Shown: piece by piece, positions 57,000 through 64,000 of the stretch
How positions within the stretch are numbered: position 1 is the stretch's first letter
How the letters are laid out: every line of letters begins with the position of its first letter
Origin: Aurelia coerulea
Taxonomy: Eukaryota; Cnidaria; Scyphozoa; Semaeostomeae; Ulmaridae
Direction: 5' to 3'
Length of the DNA stretch: 64,000 nt
NCBI GenBank assembly: GCA_039566865.1
Contig: CM076943.1
Span: 38,138,663-38,202,662, forward strand
Made by a program: the position numbers and the translations under genes
The notes under the pieces: generated by a model
Database searches by the model: none
Seen by the model: only the letters and a program-made list of their open reading frames with translations
Told to the model about the DNA's origin: nothing

Positions 57000-58690
57000 A
57001 ACAACATTGATGCGTTCAGGAGAAACTTCCTAAAATTAAAGAGAATCTTTTTTTTTGAACATGGGGTTTTTTCGTTTTTTATGCGCACGCACACTCGGTT
57101 TGAAGCAGAGGCATCTTATCTTTTGCGAGCCTGATACATCGAGGCAAGGCAAAGGCAAATTGTCATACTTGTAAGGGCAGTACTAGACTCACTACACAAG
57201 TCCTTCAATGCTTTTCTAGAAAAATAGTGAAATTCGTTGATTAGTTTTGCAATCAGAAATCTGTCAATTAATCCAGTTCGATCTAACACTTTTTGTTAGA
57301 ATGATTTTCCAGGAATAACAAAACTTGAAAGGTACCTCAACTTCCAACATTGCCTCTGATAACTGCTACTAGTAGAGTTTCTTAATTTCTTGGAAGGGCC
57401 TTTGTTTCTTATGAGAATAAGAATGCACTCTTCACAAACTGGTTTTGAAATAATTTGAACTGATTTTTCAACAGATTTTGATTGCCCCTGAAATTTTAGG
57501 TGTACATTCTTGAGGATACTAGAATTACTGTCCAAAAAATCATGAAATATGTCAAATTTGCTCATGTTGGTCAAAATATTTTCTGGTGACCCTTGACCTA
57601 CTCCAAAACATCTTTTTCTACCAATAGAATTTTATTGAAAATAAAACCATCATTCTGCACAGATACACACACAAATAAAAACAGAAAAATTCAGTGAAAG
57701 CAACTTGAAAACACCTCTCAGAATTAAAATACAATTATCTAACTAAAGATATCCTGCAATAATACTGTGTACTTCTGCAAATGATGCTAAAAATGTTCAT
57801 GAAATGTTCTTTCTTTTAAACCTCTCAGTGATGTAGAAACCAGGAGGCACTGGGGGCACATGCCACCCTTTCTTGAGATTTTGCAATAAACAAAAGAGTG
57901 CCTTTTCACTTTAGGAAGTGTCTCTTTAGCTTGATGAAAAACTCCCTTGATGTGCTGTGCCCCCCAAGTTCAAGATGCATCCTACAGCCCTGAAATATCT
58001 TAACTGCAACTGTTAACATCTGCTGTATAGTCCAGTGCTGTTTTTACATCTCTATGCCATCTATGTATAAAAGCTAACCAAGTTGGATGGGTCAAGGATA
58101 TGCAAGCAAAATATCACTTCATATGTTCTGTGCATTGAAGGTGCATGAATCTGCAAGACAAAAGAATAAGCCATTTTGCAAACAATTGTCACCCTTTTCA
58201 CATTAATACCTATTCAGGGATGCCAAAAGTTAGTTGGACAAGGCAAAACAATAGAAAATAACATAGTCAGGTCATTTCTCAGATGGCAGCAAGGGCAGTC
58301 ACCCCTATGCCCCCTTTCCAGCATTCCTGACCCCCTTCATATAAAGTGGAATTAAAACTACAATGACACATTGCCCTCAGCAATGCATCAAGCAATTTGC
58401 ACATGTTTTTGCATCAAATAGGAATGTGGGTAAATTTCTGACTGTTAATTTGAGGATTCGTTACTTCTTGCATTTTGTCTAAAAAGACGTAAATAGTTGG
58501 ATTGTATTGTAAATCTTATGACATTAAGTACAAAAATCCCCTTGTACACGATGTATCGGGTACTGAAGTAGCTGCTTCTCATAACACATGACATGCAGCA
58601 CTTTCCCCGTATGTGATTGTTAAAGGACAAAGCTTTTCCTTGCCCAAATCGTTGACGATGTAAACAAAACCTTCCCCTAAAAAGATGAAT
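57000..58690. other. No gene recognised
   Basis: Several short ORFs on the - strand (for example at 57296-57574) without family signatures. Confidence 0.4.
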
Positions 58691-58697
58691 ATTGACG

Positions 58698-59190
58698 TTT
58701 AACGCAAAAAACAGTGCATATACCGACACTGGCATACTGTTACTGAAGACATTGCAAGTGCACTGGCAAAGTTTGGTGATGTGGCACGGTGCCGATTTGG
58801 AGAAATAAATGCCTCAAAATTGGCAATTTCAGATGACGACCGTAGAACCATTTTAGACTGCAGTTTGATAAATAACATTTTACCTGCCTTTCCGACCACT
58901 CACGAATGTGAGCTTCTGGATATCAATTGTCCATAGGTAGTTTTATCAACATAAACAAATGCCAGACTTCCAGCTTGAGTATTTTAATACAAACAAAATA
59001 TGGAAGAAATGGTTCCTTCTGCTACTTACCTAACATGGTTCTAGAGTAGTGTCCAAAAAACCTAGAATAACGTCGCAACGCAAAAAACAGTGAATAACCC
59101 ACCTGATAGGTCATGTTCCTGACATCCTTGGCAAGGACTCCTGTAAAGTTCTTGATGTGGCACGGTGTAGTTTTGGAGAAATATCCTCTT
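58698..59190. repeat. Diverged direct repeat
   Basis: ACGCAAAAAACAGTG and GATGTGGCACGGTG occur at 58700 and 58782, and again at 59089 and 59154, in the same order with a similar gap, followed by TTTGGAGAAATA in both. Confidence 0.7.
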
Positions 59191-59888
59191 TCATCAACAG
59201 GAATCTGCGTACGAATTAGGCCATTTTTTCATGGCCACAAGAAGTCTTCGAACAGTGCTTTTTAATCCGAAAATTTCGTCGATTGATGTCTCCCGATGTT
59301 CGCCAACCTTTCTTCCATCAAAATCAAATAGTGGATTTAACTGCGAACGGATGAGCTCACGCTAGAATGCAGAAGCCGATGCACGACCTATCTAGGCCAG
59401 TTGTCTCGCTCGTTTTGAAATCTAGCTGCGAGACTGGTGATTTTGAGTGGTCAGCGGTTTGTGAAACGAAATGTCACTGTGTTGATATACTGGTCTTGAT
59501 TCATTGTTATTATTATTATTATCATTATTGTATTGAACTAAACCACCATCAAAAATCAACAGAAATAAAATGAATAAAAGCACAACTGCCAAAATCAGGG
59601 AATGTTTCGATTAAAAATCTTCGTCAGCATTACTTTCCATAGGGAAAACCGAGAGTTTGTACTACGTGATAAACAGCCTAGGTAAAATTAAAAATAAAGT
59701 AAGATTAAATTTCACTACAAAGGACCCTATCCCCAGGAAACATGACTAACCCCAAAATTAAAACCAGGTGGGAATTAAAATCACACTTTTTTTCAAACTG
59801 TTTTTGCATAAACAAGAAAATGAAATGGTTGGCACATTAGCAAATGTTCACCCTGGAGGATCAACATGGTCACAGACCAAACCTCCAA

Positions 59889-59896
59889 GCCTGTTA

Positions 59897-59978
<82 letters not shown>

Positions 59979-59990
59979 TTAATTATTTAA
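59889..59990. repeat. (ATT)n microsatellite
   Basis: Uninterrupted ATT triplets with TAATT joints. It lies just upstream of a Dong/R4-like LINE fragment. Confidence 0.97.
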
Positions 59991-60059
59991 TTATTTACAA
60001 CTGGAAATTTAATTATTAATTATTTACATGTTTTAATTATTTACAACTGGAAAGTAAGT

Positions 60060-60899
60060 GATTTACTCGTGAAGTTTGCAATAAAAGCACGTTTGAGTCT
60101 ACTTCCAACAAACTTCACAAAGCATATATGGAATCGTCATAATGACCCTTCTTGCCCCTTTTGCCATCAGCATACGGAAAGTGTCGCACATCTGATGAAT
60201 GGCTGTAGAGAGTTTCACAACTTTTATAGTAGACGTCACAATCGCATTGCTGACAAAATATTTGAGGTGATATCAGGAAGTTTAAGTGGTTTCCAGTTTC
60301 ATGCAAACAAACTTGCAGAATCAATAATGACAGACTATGGTGATGAACTACGGAGGATTACGCATCGTAAACCTGATATCCTTGTCATTGACAATCAGTC
60401 ACGTAAATGCATTATCTTAGAGGTGACTGTCTGCTACGATCTGTATTTTGAACAAGCACTAAACACCAAACAGGAACGGTATCAGCCGCTGTGCAGTCTA
60501 CTACAGTTGTTAGGTTGGGATGTAGATCTGAAAGTGCTTTGCTTTGGCTCACTTGGTTGTATCAAAAAGGATGTTTGGACTGTTATGAGATCATTGTCAG
60601 TAGATAAGTTAATTGTAAAGAACACATTACAGTGGTGCTCAGTATCAAATTTAATAATGGCCAACTATATATGGAGACACAGGGTGAAGAAGTTATTCAG
60701 TTGAATTTTTTTTTCGGTCCTTGTTATGATCAGATACACTAAAGTTCTATATTACAATATTCATACTGAATGACTTCTAAATCTTGTGTCTTACACCGTA
60801 TGAACTGATTATGAATGTAGTGGATAACGTATGCCTAGTAAACATAAGTATTATGTTAACTGAGCTGTCAGCTCGGACACTAGGGCAAACACGAATTTA
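60060..60899 (+). mobile_element. Dong/R4-like LINE fragment between two (ATT)n arrays
   Basis: Carries the C-terminal coding part (60069-60704) and a 3' UTR of about 190 bases, followed immediately by the (ATT)n array at 60899. The 5' side also abuts an (ATT)-rich stretch. Dong of silkworm is known to insert into TAA repeats, so this context fits that group. Confidence 0.8.
60069..60704 (+). CDS. C-terminal zinc knuckle and restriction-like endonuclease of a LINE (partial)
   Basis: This would cut the target site and start reverse transcription. The 211-residue frame begins KFAIKARLSLLP, has a Cys-Cys-His-Cys knuckle CPFCHQHTESVAHLMNGC (about residues 29-46), then the nuclease core HRKPDILVIDN followed by ILEVTV, the K-PD-x(n)-E pattern of restriction-like enzymes in R2/R4/Dong-type elements, and ends RHRVKKLFS. 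No stop or frameshift breaks this part, but no reverse transcriptase lies upstream, so it is a fragment. The ATG at 60069 is just the first in the frame, not a real start. Confidence 0.82.
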   Translation: MKFAIKARLSLLPTNFTKHIWNRHNDPSCPFCHQHTESVAHLMNGCREFHNFYSRRHNRIADKIFEVISGSLSGFQFHANKLAESIMTDYGDELRRITHRKPDILVIDNQSRKCIILEVTVCYDLYFEQALNTKQERYQPLCSLLQLLGWDVDLKVLCFGSLGCIKKDVWTVMRSLSVDKLIVKNTLQWCSVSNLIMANYIWRHRVKKLFS

Positions 60900-60904
60900 T
60901 TAAT

Positions 60905-60964
<60 letters not shown>

Positions 60965-60982
60965 ATTATTATTATTATTAAT

Positions 60983-61039
<57 letters not shown>

Positions 61040-61060
61040 ATTATTATTATTATTATTGCA

Positions 61061-61097
<37 letters not shown>

Positions 61098-61113
61098 ATT
61101 ATTATTATTATTA

Positions 61114-61146
<33 letters not shown>

Positions 61147-61168
61147 GCAATTATCATTAGTTTCTCTG
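60899..61168. repeat. (ATT)n microsatellite, interrupted
   Basis: About 270 bp of ATT triplets with regular TAATT joints and two GCAATT interruptions (near 61058 and 61146). It borders one LINE fragment on each side. Confidence 0.97.
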
Positions 61169-61199
61169 TTACACATCGATTTCAAATACTTTTTTCAAG

Positions 61200-62340
61200 T
61201 AAATTGATCAGTGGATTGATGTTCTTGAGCTTGGCAGGGTGCAGGAACAGTCTTTTGCAATTCTACGATCCTGGTAGCTATCCCAATCTCCCTCAGTCTT
61301 TTTGGCAATGCTTTGGTGTTGTTCCTAGCGCACCAATTATAACTGGGATTACTTTCATTTTGTTGCTCCACAGTTTTTCAGTTTCCTTGGTTCTTCAAAA
61401 TATTTTCTCTTTCTTTTTCATCAACCCTGGTATCGTATGGGACAGCGAAGTCTATAATCTGGCATTTTTTATATTCCTTGTCCACTATAATCATATTAGG
61501 CCTTCTTGCTTCGATGACGTGGTCTGTTTGTATTGAAAAATCCCACTCTTCGTTTTCGCACACGGCTTGCAGCTCATGTTCATAATCATACCATTTTTCT
61601 TTCGTTTCAAGACATATTTCTTGCATACCTCCCTATGTATCTTTTTCCTATCCAGTCATGCCTGTCTTTATACTCCTTTTGTGTCAATTTAATTAATACA
61701 TTCACTCAAGAGGTGATTGCTGCTCTCATCTGCTTTACCACACATCCTACAATTACTGTCTCGTTGAGACTTATCAGTTTTTGCTTCACTAAGTTTTTTC
61801 TCGCTGCCTGTTCTTGTGCTGCCATGATGAGGGTCTCAGTTTCTCTCTCTTTTCTCTCTTATTTCACCCGCAACCATTGATCTTTATCTGCCTCATCCTC
61901 TGTTTGCCTGAGAAACTGACCATGCATCACTTTCTCTTTCGAGTTGGCTTTCCTTTCTTGTCCATTCCTGCTCTTATAAACTCATTCTCTGTTTCAAGGT
62001 CCTCGTCCTCAGTATCACCTCTAGCTGAAACTAACAGTTTCTCCTTGCTTTCTTTGACGTATCCTTTTAGGCCAATTATGGCGAGACTGACAATATCGTC
62101 AATGCTCATGAGTCCCCTTTCGCCTTCTTTCCTGGGTATGTATAATTATCCATCTCTTGAAGCTCGGCTCTTGTCCAATTAAGGGATGCAGCTGAGTATC
62201 TCAATACAGGAAGAGCCCGTGTATTAATACCCTTTATGACATTTCCACCATTCAACTTTGACGCTGCTATCTTTATCGTAATCATGTATTCGTTCGTTAC
62301 GATACCGCAGCCATCATGGTTACGTTGCAGCATACCGGCG
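61200..62340 (-). pseudogene. Dong/R4-like LINE remnant, opposite strand
   Basis: On the - strand: KGINTRALPVLRYSAASLNW (near 62200), MSIDDIVSLAIIGLKGYV (near 62060-62109), a Cys-Cys-His-Cys knuckle CRMCGKADESSNHLLSEC (near 61700-61755), EARRPNMIIVDKEYKKC then IIDFAVPYDTRVDEKE (61400-61520), and ALPKRLREIGIATRIVELQK (near 61260-61320). This order is the end of a Dong/R4-type protein. Frames shift several times. The usual PD of the nuclease reads PN. Confidence 0.85.
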
Positions 62341-62574
62341 GCAGTGCAGCCGTTCAGGCAATCACTGCGGCAACTTTTCGGTACCTTACAGCGACTTGGA
62401 AAACAGGTTTACATCACGAGAAAGCCCGTTTTCTCCTAATTTGCGGGTCTTCAGATTTAGACCCCATTTACACTATACCGGTACAACTTTGGCTACGTAA
62501 GAAATGTAACGGATCAGTTTCTCGCTTATTCGTCCCTGCTGACCCGTCACTCTTTCATTCCTTCTATCCAAACA

Positions 62575-62610
62575 GGGTATCCGAAAAAATTGTGCCCCAT
62601 TTGTGTGGCT
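62575..62610. mobile_element. Mariner-type MITE terminus, fragment
   Basis: CAGGGTATCCGAAAAAATTG, similar to the fragment at 265. No TA precedes it and no partner end is certain. Confidence 0.3.
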
Positions 62611-62639
62611 GATGTGGAGGAAGATCTGTAGCTTTAATG

Positions 62640-63045
62640 TATCGTTTAATTGCATCCATCTGTTAGTGGGAAGCTGAAATAAATTTTAATTCTTAAAGTT
62701 AGCAGAGTAGCCTCCTACACCATGTGCAACTTGCTCAGACTCGAGTGAAGAGCGGATATTGTTGGTGGAATATAGGGAAACTTGGTATGTACCAAATTTA
62801 CTGGCTGAGTAAAGTGGCAACTCTGTTAGCTGGATATATATCATAAATCATAAATCATAAAAAGAAGGTGAAGGACTCTTTCAGAAAAATTAGCTGATAT
62901 GTTCTTTATTCAGCTCTCTTTTCAAAGAGTCAATAGTATAGTATACTATAATATAGCTTAGTTCACTAGTTAATTTTTAGTTCATTTTGTATTAGTTTCA
63001 TTGTGTTAGTTTAAATTTAGTTAGATTAGTCTAGCTGCCATGCCT
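62640..63045. other. No gene recognised
   Basis: AT-rich, with a triplet of ATCATAA near 62838-62860. Confidence 0.4.
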
Positions 63046-63047
63046 AT

Positions 63048-63575
63048 ATTAGGTAAGCATAGGTTCCAAATCTTTAAAAAGGCTGGTGTAAAATTGAGTG
63101 ACCTATTTCTTTGAACTGAATGACTTCAAAGAAAATTTAGCTATTTCTCTATAATTCTACCGTTGGATTTTGCGGAAATCTTCGATATTTTCAGATTTAG
63201 AGTGATTTTCTTCTTTTTCAAGAATTCAAGAATAATTTTCAAAAAAAGTTAAAACCATCGTAATTTCTAAACTGTTTGACATAACACGACGTAACTTCGA
63301 AGAACACCATTGTTTATGAATGCCTACAATATGGTATCAAGCAAACTCAGCTGGTTTATGATTTAGAAATTTGATGACGTCACATCCGCAAATGAGTTGA
63401 AAATGTAAGATACGCTGTAATTTCGAAAAATATTCAAAATTTCTGGAAAGTCCAACGGTAGAATTATAGATGAGTATCTAAAGTTTCTTTCAAGTCATTA
63501 AAACAGAAGAAATAGATCATTGAATTTTACACCCACCTTTTTACGCCGAGAAAAAGATTTGGAACCTGTTTATTA
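63048..63575. mobile_element. Foldback MITE
   Basis: ATAGGTTCCAAATCTTT at the left and AAAGATTTGGAACCTGTTTA at the right start arms that stay alignable through TAATTCTACCGTTGGA (63155) and TCCAACGGTAGAATTA (63451). About 525 bp with a short spacer. Confidence 0.82.
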
Positions 63576-63899
63576 GGTAGTGCATTTGCTAAAAAAAATA
63601 ATTCCTGACATGAAGACAGAGTCCATTGCAGACTCTTATCGCACTGCGAATAAATTAATTCATAGATATATTGTTCTGCAAAATAGAACTTCAAAGCACG
63701 CATTACTGCGGCCGCCATGTCAATGTAATGGTTTAAACTATGTTTAAATAGAGTTGTTTGGGATGTCAATTAGATCTTAAAGAGCTTATATTCCTTATAG
63801 CTCCATGAAGGTTGAGCGGATTTGCAAGATACCAGTGTATAAAATCAAGATCTCGGGAATAAGATTATCTAATCATGGAGCCCCTTAATTATGTCGTTA

Positions 63900-63944
63900 T
63901 TTTCTTTATTTAATAAAACGTCGAAACTTTTTTGGGACACCCTG
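63900..63944. mobile_element. Right end of a mariner-type MITE
   Basis: CGAAACTTTTTTGGGACACC then CTG and TA at 63945-63946. No matching left end with the same inner sequence was found. Confidence 0.45.
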
Positions 63945-64000
63945 TAGAACGTTTTATTTGGACACTGGTACACTGTCGATAGCAATATTTTTGCAAACAG

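Noticed and set aside
57296..57574. 92-residue - strand frame as an exon of another gene
   Set aside because: No recognisable domain and no convincing splice sites at both ends.
59768..60019. Frame rich in leucine and isoleucine that looks like a membrane segment
   Set aside because: The hydrophobic run is translated (ATT)n microsatellite.

Overview
This is a eukaryotic (animal) nuclear window, AT-rich, with very large introns and dense transposon content. It carries one recognisable host gene on the + strand: a nine-exon gene running from 7425 to 54216 that encodes a Limpet/FHL-type protein with a PET domain and six LIM domains. The exon phases join without a gap into 550 codons. The repeat content (Tc1/mariner-type and piggyBac-type MITEs, CR1/L2-like LINEs, Dong/R4-like LINEs, a Penelope-like element, a 5S-derived SINE) fits a marine invertebrate, with a cnidarian plausible. 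No sequence here proves the taxon.

Layout. 1-7424 is upstream DNA with mariner-type MITEs, a LINE 3'-end remnant and a broken Tc1 element (3820-6290) that carries a TTAA-flanked MITE inside its right terminal repeat. Exon 1 lies at 7425-7484 and exon 2 at 11948-12036. The 15.6-kb intron 2 holds a decayed hAT transposase (about 12745-15860) with two further insertions, a mariner-type MITE inside a hAT-type MITE (about 17000-17690), a Penelope-like element interrupted by a 5S-type SINE (18190-19730), several foldback elements and two head-to-tail LINE fragments (25030-26800). Exon 3 (27675-27852) and exon 4 (31664-31865) encode the end of the cysteine-rich motif and most of the PET domain. Introns 3 and 4 hold two nearly equal-length copies of one MITE and a TTAA-flanked foldback of 1.1 kb. 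Exons 5-9 (42114-54216) encode the six LIM domains. Intron 7 contains a 5'-truncated CR1/L2-like LINE in the sense orientation. The 9.8 kb downstream of the gene holds LINE fragments and two Dong/R4-like retrotransposon remnants that converge on one (ATT)n array.

How it works together. The only likely functional host product is the PET-LIM scaffold, whose Drosophila counterpart Limpet and vertebrate FHL relatives act in muscle and in actin or transcription complexes. Everything else that could be recognised is transposon debris, none with an intact transposase or reverse transcriptase. The most informative observations are nested insertions with exact target-site duplications, which allow relative dating. 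I saw no CRISPR array, operon, tRNA or intact rRNA gene, and I found no convincing undescribed gene system.
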